27,317 bases of DNA from QYOJ01 sp043810345 (lineage in GTDB: Bacteria > Bacteroidota > Bacteroidia > Bacteroidales > FEN-979), in NCBI GenBank assembly GCA_043810345.1, contig JBDROF010000080.1:1-27317 (forward strand). Direction: 5' to 3'. The position numbers and the translations under genes were made by a program. Below are positions 1 to 7,553 of this stretch, in pieces; position 1 is the first letter of the stretch, and every line of letters begins with the position of its first letter. The notes beneath the pieces were generated by a model. It saw only the letters and a list, made by a program, of their open reading frames with translations, was not told the DNA's origin and made no database searches.

Positions 1-617
1 TTGGAGCCTTTGTCCTTATCGATTTCTTCTCCCCAGGTGGTATCGATATCCTCAATGTGAACCAGGTTACACGGCTCACCAATAAGGTACCTTTTACTCG
101 AAGCACAATTCGGAATGATCACAATTCCCTTGAAACCGATCCCGAACTGGGCAATCCATTTCTGCACTGCCTTTTCGATTCCGGGGTAAAATCCTTCCAG
201 GGAGATCTCATAGCCCCCACAATCCTGGTTAGAGCCTTTCAGTTTCTTCTGGTTGGGTTTAATGGTACCCTGGGTCATGTAGAACCGCTGCATGAACCGG
301 TCCGTTTTCAGGGTGATATCATCAGTTATCGTCACTCCATCGACATCCCGGGCAGGGAACAGGGCCCAATCAATATCGGATTCCTGGATTAATATGATCT
401 CACTCTTGATCCCACCACCACCACCGGCGTTATCTCCGGCCGGCTTGGCAAGATCGAATAGAATGAAACTTGCAACTCCTTGTGGTCCTGGCACCAGGAA
501 GCCAAAGGCAAGGAAGCCCAGCATCAACACCCCTGGGTTTGCCCCGGTGGCATAAGATATGATTGATGCCGAAAAAACAGCAAGCAGAATGGTCGTTAAA
601 AATTTCAGGATTTTCAT
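1..617 (-). CDS. Phage-type structural protein, 3' end outside window
   Basis: This minus-strand frame is open from an ATG at 617 to the window edge, about 205 codons, so the C-terminus is missing. It starts MKILKFLTTILLAVF, giving one N-terminal hydrophobic segment. A second hydrophobic stretch (about residues 29-55) follows, then a glycine run and a soluble region with motifs such as DIDWALFPARD and GFYPGIEKAVQKWI. I do not recognise a named domain. The gene lies 34 bp downstream of a capsid-like gene on the same strand, and Bacteroidota phages often place a small virion protein directly after the major capsid gene. The virion role is therefore inferred from position. Plus-strand frames over this stretch look like shadows because they lack any recognisable start or domain. 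Confidence 0.6.
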   Translation of the reverse strand, partial: MKILKFLTTILLAVFSASIISYATGANPGVLMLGFLAFGFLVPGPQGVASFILFDLAKPAGDNAGGGGGIKSEIILIQESDIDWALFPARDVDGVTITDDITLKTDRFMQRFYMTQGTIKPNQKKLKGSNQDCGGYEISLEGFYPGIEKAVQKWIAQFGIGFKGIVIIPNCASSKRYLIGEPCNLVHIEDIDTTWGEEIDKDKGS

Positions 618-651
618 TGTCTATTTCCTTTCAAGATTAGCACTTAATGAA

Positions 652-1584
652 TTATATCGAAGCCGAAGCCTGGGTAGGAACATAGGCAAAGATCGCTTCC
701 TCAATCCCGAATCCTACGGATTCATGCCAATCGCTGAACACCTTGATCATCCGGTCGATACTTTCGATATTGATTTTGGAGGCGCCCTTGTTGCGGTTGA
801 TCAGACGGATGAAATTCTCCTTCGGTGTGGTGAAGATGATGTCTTTACCGTTCATCGAAGGCAGTGGAGTGAGGGTCAGGTTGGTCCCTTCAATCAGATC
901 TTTCTGGCCGTTGTAGTTGGTATCCTGGCCATGGAGATCCCGGCGCTTTTTGTGATAGGAGGCGTACCATGCCCTGGAAAGGAAAACATTCATCGGTTTG
1001 TCCTGGTAGAGTTCGGCGATAGCAGCGCCAAACTTCTCGATTTCGTCGAAAATGTTGGCAGCGGTAAGGTCTGCCAGGGAGATGAAGTTGATATTCGAGG
1101 TGCCGGCGGCTTTCTTGGCTTCCAGGATCGTACAGAAACCGTCCATGGAGAGTCCGGATGCCTGGGGCGTTCCGGCTACAACGACAGCGTAAACGCCTTT
1201 GCCAATCAGCATCAGTTCACGGTTGTCCATTACTTTGGGAACAACCAGTTGATCGATGATGTACCTGGATATCCCCCAGTCTTTGCGGTCCTTGGTTTCA
1301 TCGGTAAGGAAACCTAACCAGGATTCAAACACTTCGTCCGGTTAAAATTCGAGATCGAACTTGTGCCGGCGTTGCGGAATGGTGATCGGCGTAAATACGG
1401 CGGTGCCTTTGGGAGTCCAGCCTTTTTGAAAACCCTGAACAAGGTCATCGATGACTGCTTTGGAGGCACGAAGCTCAAGATCAGCGCCGGCGATCGTTGT
1501 CATGAACTTTTCAGAGTAGGTGGGTTGGGTCAGAAGGCGAAGAATATCCTTCATGTTGGTCCCTATGTAGGTGCCAAATGCGGG
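652..1584 (-). pseudogene. Major capsid-like phage protein, 5'-truncated, one in-frame TAA
   Basis: A single frame runs from after a TGA at 1585-1587 down to the TAA at 652-654, about 311 codons. It is interrupted only by TAA at 1342-1344. The N-terminal piece contains AFGTYIGTN, ILRLLTQPTYSEKF and RASKAVIDDLVQGFQ, and ends HKFDLEF. After the stop the same frame continues PDEVFESWLGFLTDE, then YIIDQLVVPKV, LPSMNGKDIIFTTP and IESIDRMIKVFSD. I recognise this layout from capsid-like structural proteins of Bacteroidota phages; that assignment rests on remembered family features, not a search. The usual Met and first residues are missing, because the frame opens directly at PAFGTY after a TGA. The 230 codons after the TAA stay open, so the lesion is recent or is read through. 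ATG 1554 and GTG 1332 could start separate short products, but neither would be a full capsid protein. Confidence 0.72.
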
Positions 1585-1590
1585 TCACAA

Positions 1591-1632
1591 TTCCAAGTAA
1601 GAAGCCAGTAGTACGAAGTACGAAGGGAAAAG
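1591..1632. repeat. Degenerate 7-bp tandem array
   Basis: Six consecutive heptamers all end in AG: TTCCAAG, TAAGAAG, CCAGTAG, TACGAAG, TACGAAG and GGAAAAG. Two copies are identical. The array starts a few bases from where capsid homology stops, so it marks or created the truncation point. It lies between the capsid remnant and the transglutaminase-like gene. Confidence 0.6.
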
Positions 1633-1659
1633 AAAATTAAATCAGAGGTGTATTCCCTG

Positions 1660-2736
1660 TCAAAGGGCTCTGTAACCGGTCGAAACAGCTGCTTCGAGGT
1701 CGTGGATATGGTTGATCAGGCGTTGGATCTCCTGGATGGAGAGAGACCGGCAGGGGGAGACATCCCGGACCTGGCGGAGTGCATGTTGCACCATCTCACC
1801 CGTAGCATCCAATACCAGTCTGATCGTTCGAGGATCAGCATTTTTTTTGCCCCGAAGCTCCTGGTATTCATTGAATCTATCGATCGCGTATGTCAGAGTG
1901 GTCGAAGCTTCATTGTAACGGTTGATCTCTACATTGCACTTCATGTTGATGACATAATCGTTGTATTTTCTGTACATTTTCAGGATTTCCCTACGGTTGG
2001 CATGGGTGGCCCCTGCCCTTCTCAATGTGCTCTCTGCCCTGTTTATTTCATCCATGGAGTAATAGAGATCAAGGCTGTCGGAGAAGTTATAATAGGTGTT
2101 CCCACGCTCTCCTCCGTCGATGAACTGATCGTGCGTGATCGGGTAGTCCTGTAGTTGCCATATGGGATCAAACGGCATATGAGATACAATGAGACTGTCG
2201 GGAGATATCATAAAATAGATGGTGGAGAAACTTTTCCGGTATCTGCCATTATATAAGTATCCACTGCCCCAGGTAGGATCGAAAAGATACCATTTCCCGT
2301 CAATTTTCACGACATTCCAGGCGTGTCCCAGGTCGGAATTCAGACGACCATCAACCCGGTTGTATCCGTGCACGGTGAGTGCCTTCATTCCCATCCGGTT
2401 ACAAATGGCAGTAAAGACCTCCGCATACCCCTGGCAAACCGCCTTTTTAGTCTTAAGGGTATACAGAACAAAATCATCGATGCTTTCATACCGGCTGGCT
2501 GTCTCTATCTGGTTCAGGTCGTAAACGACCGAATTCACAATCCAGGAGAATAGTGCTTTGACTCGTTCTGTTTCACCTAGGAATCGTTCATTCAGGTAAA
2601 TGGCAAAGTCTTGTGGTGATCGTGTAACCCCATTAGGAATTGAGCGGGCCAGGGAGTCAACATTCCATCCATCAGAATAAGCGTGGGAAACAGCCAGCGA
2701 TCCCAGTAGCAAGCAAAGGAATAGTTGTCGGAGCAT
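1660..2736 (-). CDS. Secreted transglutaminase-like protein
   Basis: This 358-residue protein begins MLRQLFLCLLLGSLAVSHA, a Sec signal peptide, and so acts outside the cytoplasm. Residues about 55-165 form a transglutaminase-like core of the cysteine-protease fold. The catalytic triad is visible: Cys101 in KAVCQGYAEVF, His138 in LGHAWNVV and Asp153 in LFDPTWG. This is the family seen in bacterial cell-surface proteases and peptidoglycan- or protein-modifying enzymes, so the substrate cannot be named. Residues about 190-358 are helical and charged, with no domain I recognise. It starts 53 bp after the DUF2339-like gene on the same strand and may be the last gene of that operon. The triad is complete, so the protein is probably active. 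Confidence 0.85.
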   Translation of the reverse strand: MLRQLFLCLLLGSLAVSHAYSDGWNVDSLARSIPNGVTRSPQDFAIYLNERFLGETERVKALFSWIVNSVVYDLNQIETASRYESIDDFVLYTLKTKKAVCQGYAEVFTAICNRMGMKALTVHGYNRVDGRLNSDLGHAWNVVKIDGKWYLFDPTWGSGYLYNGRYRKSFSTIYFMISPDSLIVSHMPFDPIWQLQDYPITHDQFIDGGERGNTYYNFSDSLDLYYSMDEINRAESTLRRAGATHANRREILKMYRKYNDYVINMKCNVEINRYNEASTTLTYAIDRFNEYQELRGKKNADPRTIRLVLDATGEMVQHALRQVRDVSPCRSLSIQEIQRLINHIHDLEAAVSTGYRAL

Positions 2737-2789
2737 ACGGTGAAATGATTGTGAAATAAAAGTAGAGATTTCCTCAGATATAACGTTGA

Positions 2790-4448
2790 TTATTCTTCGG
2801 CATTTTGCCTTTTCTTCACTTTCTTCACATAATAGATTGAGAGGCCTATGGAGATCATTGCCAGGAAAAGGAAAGCCACGATCCGGTAGAGAATCTCCAC
2901 ATTCGCCAGATCCACCACAAACAGGTAGATGGCAGTGGCTATGAAACTGGCCAGCGCCATCCAGCGGTATTTGATGCTTCGGAGCAGAAGGCTCAAGACA
3001 AAAAACACCACTCCTGCAAACGTCCAGGAAAGTGTAATATAGGGGCCGGGAACTGCCTGGAATAAGGCATAAAGTGTGGTAATAAAGAGTATGATCAGGT
3101 ACGTATTCCGGATCACCTCGGTCTTAATATTCAACCGCTCCTTCTGCCAGTTGATCACCCGGACAGATAAAAAAGCGACGACCGGAAATGAGAAGTTGAT
3201 GAGGCTACTGGAGGCAGCGGTTGCGAAGTAGGTTACAAGAATTATCAGGAAAAGACAGACGTTCATCGCAATGATAATCTGGGAACGGTACCATATCGCA
3301 ATAGAAGCCACCAGAAAACTCTGGATCGAAAGCAGCAGGAATGCCCGCGGAAAATTATAAAGTCCGTAGATGGTGATGCTGATGGCCACAAAACCATAAA
3401 GAGCATATAGCGCAGCGGAATACTTCCATACTGAGAATTGTTTCAGAATGATGGAATAAGGGATGCAAAAGAGGGCGATGGCGAGGAACAGCCAGATATA
3501 ATCCTCCGGGAAATAGGTCACCACCCAAAGCCATAACAGAGCAGAGAACATCAACCCATTCAGAAGGATGGATGTCAGGATAATCCGGTCGGGGAACTTC
3601 TCACTCCCGGGAACCAGAGCAACAAGAGAAAAGATACCAGCGCATGCTGCCAGATAGATGTAGCTGTACTGATGTGTGGTCACTCCCTGAAGCGGATTTC
3701 CCACCAGCGGATTGTTCAGGATCCAGATCAAGAGGGTGAAATAGGTCAGGAGGATGGCAATGATCAGGATCCTGTACCAGCCAAACCGGTAAAAGAGAAA
3801 CAGGGCTCCGGCACCACCGAGGGTGATGACCGGCAACATGAGGTGCGTGGTATCACTCACAATGGCCGTGACGATAGTCATGATCAGGGCCAGGACTGCA
3901 TAGAACTCAGACCCTTTCCGAATGGCCAGGTAAACCTGAATACCTATAACAATCAGAAGCAATGACACACCAAGCCCCATCCAGGGGATCACGGCATTAT
4001 TTGTAAAAAAGTGAAGCCTTAATGTAACGTAGAAAAGAAGAAGCTGAGCGAACACGCCAAACAAAAACGACATGTAGGAATATGACCTTTTTAACCCGTA
4101 CGACAGGGCCAGGATCCCCCCTACGGCAGCATATCCAATGAGGGCTGCCAGCAGGGGTTGCTGTACATTGGTCATGTATTGGGCCAGAAAGATTATGCCA
4201 AAAAAGAGGACGATATTTCCCAGCCATGCCAGGCCAAATTCACCTATCCGGGATTCGAGCAGGGACTCTTCTGAACCGCTCGTCTTCAAGGAGAAGCCTG
4301 GCATTTCTATTTCATCATCCGAAGGAAAGTAGGGAGCATGGCTTCCTTCCATCCTGGCTTCCAACCTGTTGAGACGTCTCTCAAGAGCATCCAGGCGTTG
4401 TTGGATCGTCAATAAACTCTCCGCATCATTCGATTTCATCTCTGACAT
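2790..4448 (-). CDS. DUF2339-like polytopic membrane protein
   Basis: This 552-residue protein opens with a short cytoplasmic coiled coil (about residues 8-36, with the heptad-rich stretch IQQRLDALERRLNRLEARME). A linker follows, and from about residue 75 to the end there is a near-continuous series of hydrophobic helices, probably 15 or more. That layout resembles the uncharacterised DUF2339 membrane family. It follows the NrfD gene by 12 bp, so it is co-transcribed with the respiratory module. No catalytic motif is visible and I cannot assign a reaction. A stabilising or assembly role for the redox complex is possible but rests only on position. A perfect Shine-Dalgarno precedes the ATG at 4448. 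Confidence 0.8.
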   Translation of the reverse strand: MSEMKSNDAESLLTIQQRLDALERRLNRLEARMEGSHAPYFPSDDEIEMPGFSLKTSGSEESLLESRIGEFGLAWLGNIVLFFGIIFLAQYMTNVQQPLLAALIGYAAVGGILALSYGLKRSYSYMSFLFGVFAQLLLFYVTLRLHFFTNNAVIPWMGLGVSLLLIVIGIQVYLAIRKGSEFYAVLALIMTIVTAIVSDTTHLMLPVITLGGAGALFLFYRFGWYRILIIAILLTYFTLLIWILNNPLVGNPLQGVTTHQYSYIYLAACAGIFSLVALVPGSEKFPDRIILTSILLNGLMFSALLWLWVVTYFPEDYIWLFLAIALFCIPYSIILKQFSVWKYSAALYALYGFVAISITIYGLYNFPRAFLLLSIQSFLVASIAIWYRSQIIIAMNVCLFLIILVTYFATAASSSLINFSFPVVAFLSVRVINWQKERLNIKTEVIRNTYLIILFITTLYALFQAVPGPYITLSWTFAGVVFFVLSLLLRSIKYRWMALASFIATAIYLFVVDLANVEILYRIVAFLFLAMISIGLSIYYVKKVKKRQNAEE

Positions 4449-4452
4449 AGAA

Positions 4453-4459
4453 CCTCCTT
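4453..4459 (-). promoter_or_regulatory. Strong Shine-Dalgarno before the DUF2339-like gene
   Basis: On the minus strand AAGGAGG lies 4 nt before ATG 4448. It is the full anti-SD complement and fixes this start. It is unusual here, because the other starts I examined in this window show no clear Shine-Dalgarno, as is normal in Bacteroidota. Confidence 0.7.
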
Positions 4460-4460
4460 T

Positions 4461-5651
4461 TTATACCGGATGTTTTTTCCACGGGGGAAGCAACCAGAGA
4501 AGAAAGGCCAGGATCGCAAATGGAACCAAAAACCAGAACCAGGCCATCAAATATCCCTCGGCACCAACAAGTTGGTTTTTATATACGGTAAATCCATAAA
4601 AGCTTTTTGAGAAGAGCTGGCCTCCAATGACCACATTCCACCGCATATAAAATATCCCGAATAACACCAGCATACTGATCACAAAATAGATGGTTCTCCG
4701 TATCTTCTCAGCCGGTTTGTAAAACTGCAATACGGCAAGTGTTACGATCGGAATGATGGTGCCCATGAAGATCTGGAATACAAACATGCTGAAGAAAAGT
4801 TTTGCATTGACAAGAAGATGCAGGATGTCAAACGACTCCTCTGCTTCATAGATCCTGTGAACCTGATCCAGAGCTTCCAGGGAGAAATCCATGATCAGGA
4901 TGTAGAACAGGAACTTTCCAATGGTATCCAGTGCCAGAATATCACTTTTGATCTTCCGGATCCTGGATACAATCATATAAATAAACATCACCAGGGCAAT
5001 ACCGGAAACCATGGCAGAGAAAAGGAAAATTACCGGCATCAACACACTGGACCACCAGGGATTTGCCTTGATAGATCCGAAGATAAATCCGACATATCCA
5101 TGCAAAAGAAAAGCCGAGGGTATACCGATGACAGTGATAATATATCCGGCTTTGTCATCAAACCTGAGAGCTTTTGGAGAGATATCCCTGGAGCCCAGGG
5201 TAAGCACCTGATACATAAATCGCCTGAATCCCCTCGCCTTCTCCAGCCAGAGGATCATATCGCGACGGTAGTCAAACCAGAGCTCTAAAAGTAGTACGAC
5301 GGTGAGGTACCAGAGGTAAACAAATCCGAAGATAGCCATGGCTGACGACAGATTCGGTGTAGTCATGATCTCGAATGCCCGAAAGGGTTTTCCGAGGTGG
5401 CTAACCAAAGGCATTACAGCAACAATCAGGAATGCAAGCGCCGTGAGTAAGGCAAGATGATAGGTCGGACGCAGAACCTTTACATTAAATACCCGTTCCA
5501 GCGAAGCCAGGATGAAAGCTCCCGCGACCAACCCCGTAATGAACGGGTATTGAACAATGAGTACACTCCAGTAGAGTTCCACTTCATTGGGATAGATATA
5601 TCCCTGAACCTGGGTAAGGACTTCGTATAATCGTTGAAAATGATGTTCCAT
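4461..5651 (-). CDS. NrfD/PsrC-type membrane subunit of a quinone-linked redox complex
   Basis: This 396-residue integral membrane protein has about nine to ten hydrophobic helices. Features typical of the NrfD/polysulfide reductase C family are the early LYWSVLIVQYPFITGLVAGAF helix, the SHLGKPFRAFE loop and long loops between later helices. Members take electrons from, or give them to, the menaquinone pool and pass them to a ferredoxin-like partner on the other membrane face. The start at 5651 is one base after the ferredoxin stop (TAA, one base, ATG), so the pair is tightly coupled. The gene completes a cytochrome c, FeS protein and NrfD set. The direction of electron flow and the terminal substrate are not shown by the sequence. 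Confidence 0.88.
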   Translation of the reverse strand: MEHHFQRLYEVLTQVQGYIYPNEVELYWSVLIVQYPFITGLVAGAFILASLERVFNVKVLRPTYHLALLTALAFLIVAVMPLVSHLGKPFRAFEIMTTPNLSSAMAIFGFVYLWYLTVVLLLELWFDYRRDMILWLEKARGFRRFMYQVLTLGSRDISPKALRFDDKAGYIITVIGIPSAFLLHGYVGFIFGSIKANPWWSSVLMPVIFLFSAMVSGIALVMFIYMIVSRIRKIKSDILALDTIGKFLFYILIMDFSLEALDQVHRIYEAEESFDILHLLVNAKLFFSMFVFQIFMGTIIPIVTLAVLQFYKPAEKIRRTIYFVISMLVLFGIFYMRWNVVIGGQLFSKSFYGFTVYKNQLVGAEGYLMAWFWFLVPFAILAFLLWLLPPWKKHPV

Positions 5652-5652
5652 A

Positions 5653-6420
5653 TTACCTTACCTCCTCCTCTAACGCGTTATAATAAAGTTTTGGGCCGGT
5701 ATTTAAATAAGGTTTCAGAAACCTGCAGGTATGCTCTTTGATAAATCTGATCAACTCGCTATCGGGGTCTCTCAGGTTCCCGAAAATTCTGGTTTTTGTA
5801 GGGCAAACCTCAAAACACACCGGAAGCAATCCCTTACTAATCCGGTGATAACAAAGCGTGCATTTATCTACGACATGTTCCGTTGGATGCATGTATCGAC
5901 AGCCATAGGGACAAGCCTGGATGCAATACCCGCAACCAATGCAGTAGCTCTTGTCGACCAGGTTCACTCCATCCGGAGTTTCAAAAGTGGCTCCCACCGG
6001 ACAAACCTGGGTGCAAGGGGATTTGTAGCAGTGATTGCACATTTTGGGGACAAAGAAGGACTTGAATATCTCTTCTTCAGGCACCGTTTGTTTAAATCCG
6101 TCGATCCCGCCATTAGGCGACTCCACTTTTACACTGCCGTCGGTTTTTACGGTGTACTGTTCGATCCAGGTACGAAAATAAAAGGGTTGTGGAGGGACCG
6201 GGTTTTCCAGTTTACAGGCACTGGCACAGGTTCCGCAGCCGATACACTTCTCGATGTCGATACCAATGCCGTACCAGGGGCCTGTTCCTTCAGGTTTTTC
6301 CGTGGCCAGAACAACTCCATTGAATGGCCTGAGCAGGGAGGTTGCTACCACTCCCCCGGCAATAGCCACGCCGGCTTTCAGGAATTTGCGGCGGGTTGAT
6401 TTTCCGTTGTTACTTTTCAT
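5653..6420 (-). CDS. Tat-exported ferredoxin subunit with four [4Fe-4S] clusters (NrfC/DmsB type)
   Basis: This 255-residue protein starts at ATG 6420, not at the in-frame Met 21 bp upstream, because ATG 6420 overlaps the cytochrome stop as ATGA. The start gives a compact Tat signal, with STRRKFLKAG followed by a hydrophobic stretch. Four cysteine sets match the NrfC/DmsB/PsrB pattern: CIGCGTCASAC, CNHCYKSPCTQVC, CIGCGYCIQAC and a split fourth set CTLC with CFEVC. The clusters form a wire between the NrfD quinone site and a partner. The Tat signal places it outside the cytoplasmic membrane, the same side as the cytochrome. No molybdopterin catalytic subunit lies next to it, which is odd for this family. 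Confidence 0.9.
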   Translation of the reverse strand: MKSNNGKSTRRKFLKAGVAIAGGVVATSLLRPFNGVVLATEKPEGTGPWYGIGIDIEKCIGCGTCASACKLENPVPPQPFYFRTWIEQYTVKTDGSVKVESPNGGIDGFKQTVPEEEIFKSFFVPKMCNHCYKSPCTQVCPVGATFETPDGVNLVDKSYCIGCGYCIQACPYGCRYMHPTEHVVDKCTLCYHRISKGLLPVCFEVCPTKTRIFGNLRDPDSELIRFIKEHTCRFLKPYLNTGPKLYYNALEEEVR

Positions 6421-6929
6421 GGTGAGTGGGAATAATGACATTCAACACATCTGATAATTTCATTGGTCTCCTCATAAATAAAATGGTTGTGATCTTCAAC
6501 ATCCACCATTTTAATCATTGAGATGTCGATTGAATCGCCGGTGAACTTGATTCGGGAGGGATTCCGATCGTGACACCGGGCACATGTTGCCCGTTCCAAT
6601 GGCCGGAGGAGCCGGAGAGAATCCGGATAATTATCCGGATCAGCTAATTCAGAGTAGATCGCATGTCGGTAAGCTGGTCCGTGGCATCCTTCGCAGGAGA
6701 GAGTAGCGTGGAAACCATTGGAGAGCTCCTCGGCAACATCTTCGTGACACTTTCTGCACGCTTCACGGCCAGCATGTTTCAAGGGGTAGGCTGCGGCATC
6801 GTCAATGGCATCCCCACGGTAATGACCAAACTCTCCGAAAGAGGCGGGAATCAAGAGGTAGCGAAGCAAAAGGAAGATAGCAATGAAAATCACGAAGGCA
6901 ACAAGAAGTCGTTTGATTTGATCTGGCAT
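6417..6929 (-). CDS. Membrane-anchored tetraheme cytochrome c
   Basis: This 170-residue protein has one N-terminal membrane anchor (about residues 8-27) and a periplasmic domain with exactly four CxxCH heme sites: CRKCH at 58, CEGCH at 79, CARCH at 116 and CVECH at 161. Extra histidines, for example in HAT, RHA and DHNHF, could be distal ligands. The layout resembles the small multiheme cytochromes that pair with FeS/NrfD modules. It is the first gene of the operon, and its stop overlaps the start of the FeS gene by four bases. The final heme site is only six residues from the C-terminus. It probably carries electrons between the membrane complex and a periplasmic partner. Confidence 0.9.
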   Translation of the reverse strand: MPDQIKRLLVAFVIFIAIFLLLRYLLIPASFGEFGHYRGDAIDDAAAYPLKHAGREACRKCHEDVAEELSNGFHATLSCEGCHGPAYRHAIYSELADPDNYPDSLRLLRPLERATCARCHDRNPSRIKFTGDSIDISMIKMVDVEDHNHFIYEETNEIIRCVECHYSHSP

Positions 6930-6956
6930 ATAAAAACTTCTTTTTAATTACCTGTG

Positions 6957-6988
6957 CAAATATATATATATTAAAATTCCGTGTGCAA
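6957..6988 (-). promoter_or_regulatory. Promoter of the cytochrome/FeS/NrfD operon
   Basis: On the minus strand TTG (6988-6986) is followed after 21 bp by TATATTTG (6964-6957), an exact match to the Bacteroidota -7 box TAnnTTTG. Transcription would start near 6950, about 20 nt before the cytochrome ATG. Confidence 0.6.
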
Positions 6989-7051
6989 CGGTTGAAGGAA
7001 TTTTATAATGCATCTAAATAATAAGAAAGGGATTATTAAATAGCTCAGGAA

Positions 7052-7448
7052 TTACAAAACCGACATCTTTTTGGTGCCCACAATGACTCCACCAAAGTTC
7101 AGGGAGTAAGTCAGCAATCCTGATTGACCTGACGAAGCTGAAAAACTGACGGTATTCATCCCAGGGTGTAATTCCACTGGAATCCGGTGGATAATCCTAC
7201 CTGTCATGTCAGTGACAAGAATCTCTGCCCGGGAATTGTGGAAATCGTTGGTGGCTTCGATGACTATCTCCGTCCGGTCTATGAATGGAGTCGGGGTGGT
7301 TGATGATCACGCCCGGCGTATAAACAGCCGGATCATAATTTCCTAGCAATACCGCGACAGCTTCCGGATTGGAAATGGTGATGTTGAACTGTCCCACGCT
7401 GCCGTTGGCGAACATCATACCCAGCAGCAATATAACCATTTTTTTCAT
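7052..7448 (-). pseudogene. T9SS-secreted protein with the middle deleted and a frameshift
   Basis: The start at 7448 gives a signal peptide (MKKMVILLLGMMFANGSVGQ) and a short mature start, ISNPEAVAVLLGNYDPAVY, ending at VIINHPDSI. This opening resembles the N-terminus of large secreted Bacteroidota proteins, perhaps peptidases, from memory only. Another frame then takes over with TPTPFIDRTEIVIEAT, DMTGRIIHRIPVELHPGMN and a terminal GGVIVGTKKMSVL before TAA at 7052. That is a T9SS type A sorting domain with its KxxVxx end. So a signal peptide and a sorting domain remain, joined out of frame, with the functional core missing. The junction is near 7290-7303. The intact-frame piece runs on to 7209, but those residues are out-of-frame sorting-domain DNA. 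The promoter at 7488-7517 is intact. Confidence 0.78.
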
Positions 7449-7487
7449 ACCTACCTGTGTCTCATAGGATAACCTGTGAATACTGAA

Positions 7488-7517
7488 CAAATGTAAATAA
7501 AAATTGACTTTCAACAA
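7488..7517 (-). promoter_or_regulatory. Promoter of the deleted T9SS gene
   Basis: On the minus strand TTG (7517-7515), 19 bp, then TACATTTG (7495-7488) matches TAnnTTTG exactly. The predicted start lies about 30 nt before ATG 7448. It overlaps the divergent promoter at 7504-7534. Confidence 0.55.
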
Positions 7518-7534
7518 ATTAAGTCCTATATTTA
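7504..7534 (+). promoter_or_regulatory. Promoter of the coiled-coil membrane protein gene
   Basis: TTG (7504-7506), 20 bp, then TATATTTA (7527-7534) matches seven of the eight -7 positions (last base A, not G). It lies 19 bp before ATG 7554 and overlaps the opposite-facing promoter of the pseudogene. Confidence 0.45.
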
Positions 7535-7553
7535 AGCCGCTAAAATAGTTATC

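Noticed and set aside
559..1317. 252-codon plus-strand frame opposite the capsid-like gene
   Set aside because: The minus strand encodes recognisable capsid-family sequence, while the plus-strand product has no recognisable domain.
1342..1344. Selenocysteine or pyrrolysine recoding at the capsid stop
   Set aside because: The codon is TAA, which is not used for either residue.
6421..6441. Upstream ATG 6441 for the FeS protein
   Set aside because: ATG 6420 forms an ATGA overlap with the cytochrome stop and gives a normal Tat signal.
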